DNA of 38,543 nucleotides from Candidatus Helarchaeota archaeon (GCA_029838215.1 JALGVI010000027.1:1-38543), one strand, 5' to 3'; shown: positions 1 to 9,123, counted from the first letter of the stretch. Numbers and translations are program-made. Notes: generated by a model from the letters alone, not told the origin.

Positions 1-569
1 TCAGGCACGGATCCTTTTAATAATTTCTCCCATTCTTCAGTCTCGACAAACTTTTCGAGAAGATTGGTTTGTAAAATTCCCTTGATTTCGAGATTTTGAT
101 GGGCAATTTTTCGTTCCATTATTGGTATGATTGAATATTGAAGTTGGTCAGAGATGGCCCATATGAACTCTCTTGCATCCTTGATGATTTGAGACCATAT
201 TTCTATGTTTTGCATTGTTTGAGTCAGAAGTTGACAATTTATCAATTGTCCCATTGTAAACATGAGTTCGGGAGGGATTGAGGTCATGTCGTGGGTGTTC
301 AAGAATTCGAGATGTTGCACGGTGAACTCAAAGAAATGAAGAGTTTTGTGTATGATTTTACCGAAATTCGTGCGAAAAAATGTTCCATCCAGATTTTTTT
401 GAATTAATTGGAGGTTCAAGAGCCTTTTCAAATGTCTGGTGATTTCTGGACCGGGCAAGTTAAGTCTTCTTTCCAGTTGAGAGTGTTTTCTCGGCTCTTT
501 ATTCAATTCCTTGAAGATATTATAGCGTCCTTCGTGTGAGAGCTCGAAAAATAAATCAGTGATTTTCAA
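1..569 (-). CDS. FilR1-like winged-helix transcriptional regulator, 3' end cut by window edge
   Basis: The frame is open for 189 codons from a TTG start and leaves the window still open. The start is supported by a GAGG motif about nine bases upstream, and an in-frame stop lies just before it. Residues 1-70 look like an ArsR/MarR-type winged helix (SHEGRYNIFKELNKEP, then a recognition-helix-like LPGPEITRHLKRL). The following part (HLEFLNTHDMTSIPPEL and beyond) resembles the FilR1/DUF1724 ligand-binding domain of archaeal regulators. It is transcribed divergently from the SDR-kinase operon that begins about 260 bases away, so local control of that operon is a reasonable inference. The effector is unknown. 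Family assignment is from memory of the pattern. Confidence 0.75.
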   Translation of the reverse strand, partial: MKITDLFFELSHEGRYNIFKELNKEPRKHSQLERRLNLPGPEITRHLKRLLNLQLIQKNLDGTFFRTNFGKIIHKTLHFFEFTVQHLEFLNTHDMTSIPPELMFTMGQLINCQLLTQTMQNIEIWSQIIKDAREFIWAISDQLQYSIIPIMERKIAHQNLEIKGILQTNLLEKFVETEEWEKLLKGSVP

Positions 570-833
570 GTCTAACGTCCTCAAATCCTCAAAACAGAAT
601 TATTTTGTTTAGTTCAGTTTAAACAATTTAAGTCTATTTATTTTTTTTCGTGGAATCAAAATGGGATTTCATGAGAGACTTTTGTGCATGAGATGAAGAT
701 GAAGGAGATCGGAGCGAGTTCGATCCGAAAAGGACATTCAGATTGGTTTTAAGACGACATTTATTAGAGAGGTAAGATGAATTCAATTCGATTGTTTTTC
801 AATATTTTAGACAAAGCAAGAAAAGGGAAGAAC

Positions 834-1610
834 ATGACATTACAAAAAAAAGTCATAATAATAACTGGAGCCTCAGAAGGAACTGGTAAAGCGATTGCGA
901 GCTTGTTTAATGAAAGTGGAGCTAGTTTAATACTCGCCGATAGTGTCGAACCAGATTTTGGTGAGAAGAATGCGGTATTTCTCAAATACGACCCGCTAGA
1001 CATTTCCCAACATCAAAAATTGGTCGAGACTGCAGTTAAAGAATTTGGTCAGCTTGATGGTATTGTTAATGCAATGAGTGCGTGTGTCTCGAAGAAGGTG
1101 GCGAAGTTGGACCTTAAAGTCTGGGATTTTCTGATGGATTACAACTTTAAAAGTTTATTTTTCTTACTACAAGCCGTTGCAAGGCAAATAATCGCACAAG
1201 GAACGAAAGGAACGATAGTGAATCTCGTTACTTTGGCTGCCTTGTCAGGAACTGAATCGGTTTCGGCTTTTTCTGCAAGTCAAGCGGCAAGTTTGAATTT
1301 GATTAACACCTTGGGTATCGAACTCGCAGAGAATAATATCAGGGCTAATACTATTTCACTCCCGTATGTTGATTTCTCCGCAAACAAGGCGGGCGACGTG
1401 TTCATGGGAAAGGACCCAGAAAAAATTAAGAAAATGGCTTACGTTTTCTCGCCCATGATGGAGCTTATCGACCAGGCTCAAGTGGCAAGGATCGCTCGGT
1501 TTTTGACTTCGGATAATTCGGAACCAATTACAGGACAGACGATTAACATCATTGATGATGAGCTTACGTCCATTCGAAATATATTAACAAAAAAGAGGTT
1601 GAAGGCGTGA
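834..1610 (+). CDS. Short-chain dehydrogenase/reductase homologue with degenerate active site
   Basis: This is a Rossmann-fold SDR of about 258 residues, the usual length. The nucleotide-binding TGASEGTG motif (residues 11-18) is intact. The catalytic centre is not: the YxxxK motif reads FSASQ (F146, Q150), the NNAG motif reads VNAMS, and the usual serine region reads NLVTLAALSG. It therefore probably binds a dinucleotide but cannot do normal SDR chemistry, which suggests a structural or regulatory partner of the intact SDR that follows at once. An in-frame ATG at 777 with a close GAGAGG would add 19 residues; 834 was preferred because SDR homology starts there. The stop overlaps the start of the next gene (TGATG), a sign of translational coupling. 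Confidence 0.85.
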   Translation: MTLQKKVIIITGASEGTGKAIASLFNESGASLILADSVEPDFGEKNAVFLKYDPLDISQHQKLVETAVKEFGQLDGIVNAMSACVSKKVAKLDLKVWDFLMDYNFKSLFFLLQAVARQIIAQGTKGTIVNLVTLAALSGTESVSAFSASQAASLNLINTLGIELAENNIRANTISLPYVDFSANKAGDVFMGKDPEKIKKMAYVFSPMMELIDQAQVARIARFLTSDNSEPITGQTINIIDDELTSIRNILTKKRLKA

Positions 1611-2392
1611 TGATCATGAGGTTGAAGGATCAAGTTGCGATTGTAACAGGAGGAGGAACGGGGATTGGGAAAGGCATTGCCTTGAGATTGGCTGAAGAAG
1701 GAGCAAATGTTGTAATAGCGGATATTGATGAAGAAACGGCTAAAGATGTCGTAGGAGAGATTGAAAAACTTGGGAGACAAGCACTCGCGGTAAAAACGGA
1801 TGTCACGGATGAGCAAAGCGTTGCGAATCTCATCGAAAAGACCATGGAGAAGTTCAATCGAATTGACATCTTGATGAGCAATGCAGGCGTTTCCAGGATG
1901 GGCAAATTTATTGACATATCAGAGAAAGATTTCGATTTTAACATGGACGTTAATGCTAAAGGTGCTTTTCTTGTATCGAAAGCGGTTTCTGCGGTCATGA
2001 AGCAACAAAAATCAGGAACTATAATTTTTACAATTAGCATGGCTGGTAAGTGTGGCACGCCTCTTTATGCGCACTATAACGCGAGCAAGGCAGCCCTGTT
2101 AGCATACATGCAAGCCCTTGCCATGGAGCTTGCTCCAAACATCACGGTAAATGGTGTCTGCCCGGGACTCGTAAGAACATCCATGCACGAGAGAGAGATC
2201 AAGTGGACTGCAGAGTTGCGCGGCATGTCCGAAGAAATGGTGGCATCAGAATACGTTGCAGGAATTCCCCTTGCACGCATTGAGGAACCTCAAGATGTAG
2301 CAAATTTAGTGGTTTTTTTGGCTTCGAAAGAAGGTCAATACATCACGGGTCAAGCCATTAACATTACCGGAGGCATGATCCTGAGAAGATAA
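1610..2392 (+). CDS. SDR family NAD(P)-dependent oxidoreductase (intact)
   Basis: A classical SDR of about 260 residues. It has the cofactor motif TGGGTGIG near the N-terminus, an acidic residue after beta-2 (IADIDEE) that usually indicates NAD preference, the SNAG motif, a catalytic serine region (ISMAGKCG), an intact YNASK catalytic motif, and the C-terminal ITGQAINITGG typical of the family. It should oxidise an alcohol group or reduce a keto group of a small metabolite. The neighbouring FGGY kinase and TIM barrel suggest a sugar, polyol or sugar acid as substrate. Starts at GTG 1607, ATG 1610 and ATG 1616 are all in frame; 1610 gives a one-base overlap with the upstream stop. Confidence 0.9.
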   Translation: MIMRLKDQVAIVTGGGTGIGKGIALRLAEEGANVVIADIDEETAKDVVGEIEKLGRQALAVKTDVTDEQSVANLIEKTMEKFNRIDILMSNAGVSRMGKFIDISEKDFDFNMDVNAKGAFLVSKAVSAVMKQQKSGTIIFTISMAGKCGTPLYAHYNASKAALLAYMQALAMELAPNITVNGVCPGLVRTSMHEREIKWTAELRGMSEEMVASEYVAGIPLARIEEPQDVANLVVFLASKEGQYITGQAINITGGMILRR

Positions 2393-2428
2393 ATGAAAAT
2401 AGAATAAATTAAAAGGAAGTGAATAAAT

Positions 2429-3232
2429 TTGGTGGATTTAGCAAATAAGAAAATTGTTGATTTATCAAGAATCATGGATCCAACGGATCCAAATCATGCA
2501 AGAGAAACCCAATGGAATAAAGCGCGAGGGCACATTCCTCCTGCTGTAATTCCCGAGGAGGAGATTAAAGTTGAACCATATATCTTCGTGCACGATCGCT
2601 GCATGTGTGAATGGCTAACGATGTGGAGCCATGCCGGAACTCACATTGAGATTGCCATCCATCAATACATGTTCGGTGCAACGGACATCCCAAAGAAAAT
2701 GAACTACTCGATCATAGACATTCCTCCAGAGAAACTCTGTGGAGAAGGATATGCAATTGACATGACTTTCGTCTGCGATGAGAAGAAAGAGAAGGACATG
2801 TCGATCGTTCAGGATCGCTGGGAGCGTTTCAGCGTGTCAGGACCACAAGTTCTCCCTGAGGACATCGAAGAGTGGGAGAAAAGGAGTAATGCACACATCG
2901 AAGAAGGTGACATTGTCTTTTTCTATACTCGAAATGAAGTCCCGAACATTCCCATAATTCCTGAAAAAACCGCCAAGTATTTGATTAAAAAACGAAAAAT
3001 CAAGATGGTTGGAACAAACGACGAGACCATTGTTTATGGTGCTTTGGGACATCAGTATTTCCACGAAAAGAAGACACCAGTAGTTGAAATGTTGACAAAT
3101 TTGGAAAAAATCGGCACGCAGCGGGCGTACTTCTTCATTTCAGCACTTCCGATCAGGGGAATCGGTGGCTCGCCGAGTCGGGTTCTGGCTTTCGTAGATG
3201 AAATCATTGGCGAGGAAGAAAAAAACGAGTAA
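2429..3232 (+). CDS. Cyclase-family metal-dependent hydrolase
   Basis: This 267-residue protein belongs to the cyclase/kynurenine-formamidase-like superfamily (PF04199 type). The diagnostic metal-binding motif is visible as SHAGTHIEIAIHQY around residues 68-81; the usual HxGTHxDxPxH is here HAGTHIEIAIH, with Glu replacing the first Asp. A C-terminal acidic segment (PVVEML) fits the other metal-site position. Known members hydrolyse amides or lactone-like rings using Mn or Zn. In this operon a lactonase or ring-opening role on an oxidised sugar is an inference only. The TTG start has an AAGGAAGTGA Shine-Dalgarno at good spacing, and the gene follows the SDR after 36 bases. Confidence 0.85.
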   Translation: MVDLANKKIVDLSRIMDPTDPNHARETQWNKARGHIPPAVIPEEEIKVEPYIFVHDRCMCEWLTMWSHAGTHIEIAIHQYMFGATDIPKKMNYSIIDIPPEKLCGEGYAIDMTFVCDEKKEKDMSIVQDRWERFSVSGPQVLPEDIEEWEKRSNAHIEEGDIVFFYTRNEVPNIPIIPEKTAKYLIKKRKIKMVGTNDETIVYGALGHQYFHEKKTPVVEMLTNLEKIGTQRAYFFISALPIRGIGGSPSRVLAFVDEIIGEEEKNE

Positions 3233-3324
3233 CTTCGAGAATGATATTCTTTTCTCAATTTTTTTCTATTAATGGTAGTGGTTTGCTAAAAAATTTAAAA
3301 CGATAAGAAACGGAGTGGGATGAA

Positions 3325-3996
3325 TTGTCGGAATTTATCTTCATGCTGACATATGACGATGTCACCAGAAAGGATGCACTTGAGATCTATCAGGGAATTA
3401 GAGACATCAAGGGTTTAAAATTTGTTGGATTCAAAAATATTGGCTTGGAAATGGATGAGTACAAGAAATTGGTGAAAATGATGAAAGATGATGGCAAGAC
3501 GATATTTTTGGAGGTTGTTTCTGATTCTGAAGAGGCGAGCATTCAATCAGCAAGAGTCGGTTTGGAGCTTGGAGTGGATTATCTGATCGGAACATTCAAG
3601 CAGTACATTCCTGCGACCTTACAAGAAGTCAAGGGAAAACCAATCAAGTTCATGCCTTATATCGGTGAAGTAGTCGATCACCCTTGTATCTTGAAGGGTA
3701 GTATTGAAGAAATGCAAAAAGATGCAAAGGAAGTAGAGTCCTTAGGAGTGGATGGAATAAACCTATTGGCTTACCGCCATGAAACAATTGACGTGGAAGA
3801 ATTAATCAAAAACATCATGGCTGTAATGAAGACTCCATTGATTGTAGCAGGTAGCATTAAAACGCCGGAACAAATAAAAAAAATGAATGAACTAAACGTT
3901 TGGGCCTTCACGATTGGCGGAGCAATTTTTGATAAGAAATTCGTGCCAGATGGCTCGTACGCTGATAACATCAAAGCAGTCTTAAAACTGCTATAA
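3325..3996 (+). CDS. Phosphate-binding TIM-barrel protein (HisA/HisF-like)
   Basis: A compact 223-residue beta/alpha barrel. Repeated strand-helix units are visible (FIFMLTYDD, LKFVGFKN, TIFLEVV, GVDYLIGTF, GVDGINLLAYR, PLIVAGSI, WAFTIGGAIF). The last two carry the signature of a standard phosphate-binding site: GSIKTPEQI followed by a GG loop (TIGGAIFDKKF), as in ribulose-phosphate-binding barrels, HisA/HisF and PRAI. It is therefore likely an isomerase, epimerase or aldolase acting on a phosphorylated sugar, perhaps the product of the FGGY kinase downstream. The exact reaction is not recognised. The TTG start has a GGAG motif upstream. Confidence 0.8.
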   Translation: MSEFIFMLTYDDVTRKDALEIYQGIRDIKGLKFVGFKNIGLEMDEYKKLVKMMKDDGKTIFLEVVSDSEEASIQSARVGLELGVDYLIGTFKQYIPATLQEVKGKPIKFMPYIGEVVDHPCILKGSIEEMQKDAKEVESLGVDGINLLAYRHETIDVEELIKNIMAVMKTPLIVAGSIKTPEQIKKMNELNVWAFTIGGAIFDKKFVPDGSYADNIKAVLKLL

Positions 3997-4071
3997 TATT
4001 TCAAATTTTTTGATTTGGGGATGAGATGATGTTCCAATAAACAAGACAACTTCTATAGGAAGATGCGACTC

Positions 4072-4962
4072 ATGGCGAATAATCTCTTTTTGGCCGTGTT
4101 GTTAGGGGCGACACAAGCAATTTTATTAAATCTTGGAAAAGGACTACAAAAAAATGCGTTTATGGGAGAAGAGGAATTATCTAAAAAGAAAAAAAGAATA
4201 AATCAACTTTTATGGGTTTTTGGAACCATTCTTATCGTGATTAGCACGTTTGTATTGATGCAAGCGGAGATATTTGGTTATTTATCCGTGATTGCTTCAA
4301 TGACGGGACTGGGCATCATGAGCGTGACGCTATATTCTTATTTTATTTTACATGAGAAAATCGGAAAGAACGAATTGATCGGCATTTGCTTGATAATAAC
4401 GGGTACTTTTATCGTTCCTTTATTCTCAGGTATCAGCTTAGGAGTGGGAATAAGCTATACGGGAATGCTATTTTATGCCATAATTCTAATCGCAATTTGC
4501 TTTATAATTGGACTCATTTCAACCAGGCAAAAAAAATCCATTTTCGGAATAAGTTTTGGAATCATTTCAGGAATTGTTGGTGGCTTATCGGTGGTTTTTC
4601 AATATTCAGCCATGCGATTCATTCCTGGTGAGGATTTATTTGCGAATTTTGGTATCGTGATTCTTCTATTTCCTGCAAATTTGTTTTTCTTATTTTTTGT
4701 CATTGGAGGTGCTTTGGAGTTTTTAATAACCCAATACGCATTTACTAATGGGAGAGCTGTTGAAGTGGTTCCCGCAAATCAGAGCTTCTTCATTATCGTT
4801 CCAATAATCGGTGGTATAATCATATTCGGCGAAATATTCAATGCATTTCAAATATTTGGTTCGATACTCGTGATAATTGGTGTCATTTTATGCACGGCAT
4901 TTAAGGAATCAGTAGAAGATGGGAATGGTGCTGCGGGATCCGTTCAAAAAGAATTGAATTAG
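4072..4962 (+). CDS. DMT-superfamily membrane transporter (EamA/NIPA-like)
   Basis: An integral membrane protein of about 296 residues with roughly nine or ten hydrophobic segments, arranged as two similar halves, as in drug/metabolite transporters. The first segment (ANNLFLAVLLGATQAILLN) and the later helix-loop pattern with HEKIGKNELIGICLIITG fit EamA or NIPA-like carriers. It lies inside the SDR-kinase operon, so uptake or export of the pathway's substrate is inferred. An ATG at 4063 is also in frame, but its Shine-Dalgarno is only two bases away; AGGA is better spaced for ATG 4072. The substrate cannot be read from sequence. Confidence 0.8.
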   Translation: MANNLFLAVLLGATQAILLNLGKGLQKNAFMGEEELSKKKKRINQLLWVFGTILIVISTFVLMQAEIFGYLSVIASMTGLGIMSVTLYSYFILHEKIGKNELIGICLIITGTFIVPLFSGISLGVGISYTGMLFYAIILIAICFIIGLISTRQKKSIFGISFGIISGIVGGLSVVFQYSAMRFIPGEDLFANFGIVILLFPANLFFLFFVIGGALEFLITQYAFTNGRAVEVVPANQSFFIIVPIIGGIIIFGEIFNAFQIFGSILVIIGVILCTAFKESVEDGNGAAGSVQKELN

Positions 4963-4971
4963 GCGATATTA

Positions 4972-5310
4972 ATGAGCGAATTAAAAGTCATAAGAAAAAA
5001 TGAAGCGAAAAGTTGGCATGAAGATGATGAATTGTGCCACCTTTATCGAGAAGATGACCAAATGGTATTTGGTACTTCTTATTTAGAACCGGGAAAAATC
5101 GGGGCAGTTGATCCCGGTCATGCAAATGGAAAGGAAGTATTCTATTGTGCGTTGGGAAAAGTAATTGTCGAATTCTCCAAAGGGACGACAATTGAGTTGA
5201 GTGCGGGTGATGCGGTCATCATCCCTGAAACAGAACCTCATAAACTGATCAATAAGTTTGACGAACCGACCTTGATCGTTTGGTCTCTTGCCCCACCTGA
5301 TCCAAAATAA
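4972..5310 (+). CDS. Single-domain cupin protein
   Basis: A 112-residue protein with one cupin barrel. The two cupin motifs are recognisable: PGHANGKEVFYCALGKVIVEF (motif 1 region, residues about 45-65) and AGDAVIIPETEPHKLIN (motif 2, residues about 84-100) with its conserved His. Metal-binding positions are partly kept: H in DPGHANG, E in KEVFY and H in EPHKL. Small cupins in sugar operons often act as isomerases, epimerases or substrate sensors; nothing here decides between these. It starts nine bases after the transporter gene and ends 21 bases before the kinase, so it is clearly part of the operon. Confidence 0.85.
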   Translation: MSELKVIRKNEAKSWHEDDELCHLYREDDQMVFGTSYLEPGKIGAVDPGHANGKEVFYCALGKVIVEFSKGTTIELSAGDAVIIPETEPHKLINKFDEPTLIVWSLAPPDPK

Positions 5311-5331
5311 AAATTAGGACTGGTGAAATTC

Positions 5332-6870
5332 ATGGATGAGTACATATTAGCTTTGGATGCGGGCACGACGGCATCAAAGATTTCTCTTTTCGACACGAAG
5401 GGTAGATTGTTGGCGATCTCAACCCAAGAATATAAATTATTGACGCCCACCGCTCTATCTGTTGAGCTTCCTACGGAGAAATTTTGGAATGCTTTTAAAA
5501 TCGGCACGAGCGAAGTCCTGAAACAATCTAAAATCGATCCAAAACACGTTAAAGCCTTTAGTCTATCTGCACAAGGTGAGACGTTCATTCTCATAGATAA
5601 GGAAGGAAATCCACTACGAAATGCAATATCTTGGATGGATAATCGAGCTCAAAAGGAAGCAGAAATTCTATCCAAAGAATTTCCAGAAGAAGAAGTTTAC
5701 AAGATAACGGGACAAGTTTCGATCGTGCCAACGTGGCCCGCTGCCAAACTTTTGTGGATAAAAAATAATGAACCTAAAGTCTTCGAGAGAATTTCGAAGA
5801 TTCTATTGGTAGAAGATTATCTAATATGGAAACTGACTAACCAGTTTGCTTGCGAAGGCTCTCTAATCTGCTCGACTGTTTATTGGAACATCACAACAGA
5901 GAAATGGTGGGACGAGATGCTGGACTACTTGGGCATTGCACGTGAGCAATTACCGGAAATAAAGCATTCAGGAGAGGCAGTCGGTAACATCACGGCTAGT
6001 GCAGCAAAAGAGTTAGGGGTAACGACAAATGTAATGGTTTCAATGGGTGCATTAGATCAAGCCTGTGGAACAATCGGTGTGGGTAATGTCAAACCAGGGA
6101 TTTTCACGGAAAATACAGGAGCTGCTCTTGCGATCTGTGCGACTCAAGATAAATCAACTCCAACATTTGATCCAAAGAGGCGGATGCCCGTCCACTATCA
6201 TGGAATTCCAAATCGGTACATGTTCCATACTTTCACGTCAGGTGGCATGGTCTTGCGATGGTATCGGGATAAGTTTTGCCAAACAGAAATCAATTTGGCG
6301 AAAGAAAAGGGGAAAGATGCATATGATCTCATCGCCGAGATGGCAAATAATGTTCCGGCAGGTAGCGAGGGATTAGTCATGCTACCTCACCTTCAAGGAG
6401 CAATGGCACCTGAAGATAATCCAAAGGCTAGAGGAGTTTTCTACGGATTTACTCTCAAACACGGAAAAGGTCATTTTGCACGTGCCATAATGGAAGCCAT
6501 AGCATTTATCGTGAGGAGGAATCTGGACATTATTGAGGATTTGAAGATCAAAGTCGATGAAATTCGCGTGTTGGGCGGTGGAGCCCGCAGTGATGTCTGG
6601 AATCAAATAAAAGCAGATATAACGGGAAAGAAATTATTACGCACGGTAAATGAGGAAGCCGCGTGTCTTGGTGCCGCAATTTTTGCTGGAAAGGGAGCAG
6701 GGATCTATGCCAATATCGAGAAAGCCGCTAATCAAATGGTTGCCATAAAAACAGAGTATCAACCCAACAAGTCCAACATGGAGACTTATGGGAATTCATA
6801 TCAGAAATACATTAAATTATACGAAGATCTTTGCGATTTATTTGCCAAAGAAACAGTACTGGAAGAATGA
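5332..6870 (+). CDS. FGGY-family carbohydrate kinase (xylulokinase-like)
   Basis: A 512-residue protein of normal length for the FGGY family. The N-terminal phosphate-1 motif of the actin/hexokinase fold is DAGTTASK (residues about 8-15), the substrate region is SLSAQGETFILID with ISWMDNRAQKEA, and the C-terminal adenosine motif is VLGGGARSDVWNQIKADITGK followed by EEAACLGAAIFAG. GALDQACGTIGVG corresponds to the phosphate-2 region with catalytic Asp. It should phosphorylate a ketose, polyol or related sugar with ATP; the closest general resemblance is to xylulokinases, but the substrate is not certain. ATG 5332 was chosen (GGTG six bases upstream); GTG 5323 is in frame. Confidence 0.93.
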   Translation: MDEYILALDAGTTASKISLFDTKGRLLAISTQEYKLLTPTALSVELPTEKFWNAFKIGTSEVLKQSKIDPKHVKAFSLSAQGETFILIDKEGNPLRNAISWMDNRAQKEAEILSKEFPEEEVYKITGQVSIVPTWPAAKLLWIKNNEPKVFERISKILLVEDYLIWKLTNQFACEGSLICSTVYWNITTEKWWDEMLDYLGIAREQLPEIKHSGEAVGNITASAAKELGVTTNVMVSMGALDQACGTIGVGNVKPGIFTENTGAALAICATQDKSTPTFDPKRRMPVHYHGIPNRYMFHTFTSGGMVLRWYRDKFCQTEINLAKEKGKDAYDLIAEMANNVPAGSEGLVMLPHLQGAMAPEDNPKARGVFYGFTLKHGKGHFARAIMEAIAFIVRRNLDIIEDLKIKVDEIRVLGGGARSDVWNQIKADITGKKLLRTVNEEAACLGAAIFAGKGAGIYANIEKAANQMVAIKTEYQPNKSNMETYGNSYQKYIKLYEDLCDLFAKETVLEE

Positions 6871-6892
6871 ATTCATCATTTGAGGGATTGAA

Positions 6893-8128
6893 ATGGAAGA
6901 GAAAGAGACCATCAAGCAACAAATGCAGTTTATCATTCAGGATATCTGCGATAAGATAGGACCAAGACCACCGTGTAGTGATCAAGAAGCCCAAGCTGCA
7001 ATGTACATAGAGAATGAACTAAAAAAGTGTGTTGATGAAACAAAAATCGAGAACTTCCATTGTCATCCGGGATATTATCAGAGGATGTTCCAACTTCCAA
7101 TGATTAATCTCGTGATTGCAACCGTTGTTTATTGGATTTTCTTTTTCATTCCATTCTTTCCTTTTCTATTCGTGGCATTAGGACTTGTCGCAGCATCCGT
7201 AATTATAATACAAACCAATCTCCTGCGGAATATCGAGTTGATAGATCGGTTCTTCAAGAAGAAAAAGTCTACAAACGTTTTTGGAAGGATTAAACCGAAG
7301 GAGCAGGTAAAGCAAGTGATCGTGATAGGCGGTCATCATGATTCACATTGGGAATTCACGTTACTGAGAAAAAATGCTCAAATATATGGACTATTAATGG
7401 CTTTTCCAGTCATTTTTAACCATTTAATGGTCGGAATTTTCATTTTAAAGGTCATCTTGTTTTTTCTATTTACTCCGTTCCTATTTTTTCCTTTAATAGA
7501 CTTGATATTTTTAATAATCTTAACAGCCCTTAGTCCGATCTTAATTTATACTTGTCTGAACGTCCTCTCAGATCTCCCTGTAATGGGTGCTGACGATAAC
7601 TTGACTTCTATTGCCGTCTTGCTATCCATTGGAAGGCATTTAAAGAGTTCAGGGCGTCTGAACACGACAGAAGTTTGGCTTGTTTCCCACGGATGCGAGG
7701 AAATCGGGGATCGAGGCAGCAAGAGATTCTCTAAAAAACATCATGATGAATTAAAAGATGCTTACGTCATAAATATCGACATGGTGGGCGGCAAAAATTC
7801 CAATTTAAAAGTGGATGTCGTGGAAGAAGTCTACATGATTAAATTGTGCAAGGAACTTGGCTTAAAAATTGCAGAAATCGCCAAGGATTTATCCATTCCG
7901 ATTCAAGTAGGTGGCATTGAGGCTTTTACAGATTCCATGGCTTATAGCAGGAATAAAATCAAGGCCTGTTCGATCGTGGGCATCCCAACGCACGGTTTTC
8001 CCGCTCATTATCATACTCGTGAAGATACAATTGACAAAATTGAGTTCGAGCATCTATGGGATTGTTATCGAATACTATTTGAATTCATCAAGCGCGTGGA
8101 TGAGGAAAGAATATCAATTCCGGGTTAG
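6893..8128 (+). CDS. Membrane-embedded M28-family metallopeptidase
   Basis: A 411-residue zinc aminopeptidase-like protein. M28 metal ligands are visible in order: GGHHDSH, GADDNLTS (bridging Asp), SHGCEEIGDRGS (catalytic Glu pair), NIDMVG, and a final His in AHYHTREDT. Two hydrophobic blocks (residues about 70-112 and 165-225) are inserted before the bridging Asp, giving around four to six membrane helices, so the catalytic domain is membrane-anchored. It starts 22 bases after the kinase with a good GAGGGATTGA ribosome site and probably shares its transcript. How a peptidase fits the sugar-like pathway is unclear; deacylation or amide hydrolysis of a small substrate is possible. Its stop overlaps the lipoate ligase stop convergently. 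Confidence 0.9.
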   Translation: MEEKETIKQQMQFIIQDICDKIGPRPPCSDQEAQAAMYIENELKKCVDETKIENFHCHPGYYQRMFQLPMINLVIATVVYWIFFFIPFFPFLFVALGLVAASVIIIQTNLLRNIELIDRFFKKKKSTNVFGRIKPKEQVKQVIVIGGHHDSHWEFTLLRKNAQIYGLLMAFPVIFNHLMVGIFILKVILFFLFTPFLFFPLIDLIFLIILTALSPILIYTCLNVLSDLPVMGADDNLTSIAVLLSIGRHLKSSGRLNTTEVWLVSHGCEEIGDRGSKRFSKKHHDELKDAYVINIDMVGGKNSNLKVDVVEEVYMIKLCKELGLKIAEIAKDLSIPIQVGGIEAFTDSMAYSRNKIKACSIVGIPTHGFPAHYHTREDTIDKIEFEHLWDCYRILFEFIKRVDEERISIPG

Positions 8129-9123
8129 ACGTTGGAGCGTTGATAACAATCTTTGAGTAGGTCTCCAAGATTCTTGAATTCAGGCATCTCGACCTGAACC
8201 TTGTTAATATTCAACCCAACAAGTTTCTTGAGTGCGGTCTTGTCAGCATTGACTTGCAGAATTATTTCATCAGAAATTAAAAAATCGGCGTTTTCTGGAG
8301 CATGATGCACCAGGCAAAGACCTTTTTTGATCTTGATAAATGTTCGTTTGATGTTTTTTTTATCTCGTTTTCTGAAATTCCAATCATCTTGCTTGTATTC
8401 ACGTTCCACTTCTTCTAAAATTCGGATTTCGGATTCCGTGAGTTCGTCTTCAATTAATTTGCATTCGTTAACGCTTTCAAATGCTTTTTTTAATCCGAAG
8501 ATGACTTCATCGAGTGAAGTCGGCGTGTTCATTTCTCTATTCAAGGTCGTGATGTTTTTCTCGAGTTCATTCCTGAGCATGTTACGGAATGTTTCACTTG
8601 GAATGTTGAGAGCATTACTGAACTTGAGCAAATCAAAATCCAAAAGTATGTTTCCCACGACAACACCTGCGTTTTCGATCGAAGCTGCTGCCGTGCCCGA
8701 GATTTTTCGTTCATTCACGACGATTTCATTATAGTTTACCCATGAATTTAACCCAATATTCTTGAGATAAACATCTGGAGCTCTTAAAGAAATTGAATAA
8801 AGACTTCTAATCGGTGAAGGAAATCCATGACCACTAAGAATTACATTGAAAAACACTTGATCCTTTTCGAGGAGAACCAGCCCACCTCCAGCCATCCTAC
8901 GAACAAGCTTTATGTTATTTTTTTTACAATAATCCAAATCAACTTCTTCGTAAAAGTTCTGGTGAAATCCACAACATAGACAACTCCCTTTTATAGTTGT
9001 CAATAGTATCACATTTGTATCAGGAGTCTCAGAAACCGCCATTGCCATGGCATGATAAATTGCTTGAGATCTCACGGGGTTCAAATCTCGAATAGCCAGT
9101 AATCGCCACGATTTTTTAGGCAT
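8125..9123 (-). CDS. lplA: Lipoate-protein ligase A family protein
   Basis: A 332-residue protein with the biotin/lipoate ligase fold. The lipoate-binding loop is RRMAGGGLV (around residue 75-84), followed by a conserved block DQVFFNVI and the catalytic-lysine motif NERKISGTAAA. A further 130 residues form a C-terminal accessory domain of the kind that assists lipoate adenylation in single-chain LplA. It would attach lipoate to H-protein, 2-oxoacid dehydrogenase E2 or sulfur-carrier LbpA-type proteins. No acceptor protein is encoded in the window. The neighbouring HdrB-like remnant and TusA suggest a link with lipoate-based sulfur metabolism, which remains inference. Confidence 0.9.
   Translation of the reverse strand: MPKKSWRLLAIRDLNPVRSQAIYHAMAMAVSETPDTNVILLTTIKGSCLCCGFHQNFYEEVDLDYCKKNNIKLVRRMAGGGLVLLEKDQVFFNVILSGHGFPSPIRSLYSISLRAPDVYLKNIGLNSWVNYNEIVVNERKISGTAAASIENAGVVVGNILLDFDLLKFSNALNIPSETFRNMLRNELEKNITTLNREMNTPTSLDEVIFGLKKAFESVNECKLIEDELTESEIRILEEVEREYKQDDWNFRKRDKKNIKRTFIKIKKGLCLVHHAPENADFLISDEIILQVNADKTALKKLVGLNINKVQVEMPEFKNLGDLLKDCYQRSNV

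Noticed and set aside
700..740. GTTCGATCC-like T-arm of a tRNA
   Set aside because: Only a five-base inverted repeat surrounds it and no acceptor stem, D-arm or anticodon arm can be drawn.
4386..4631. 81-codon frame inside the DMT transporter
   Set aside because: Same-strand shadow of the transporter, which has continuous hydrophobic helices in its own frame.
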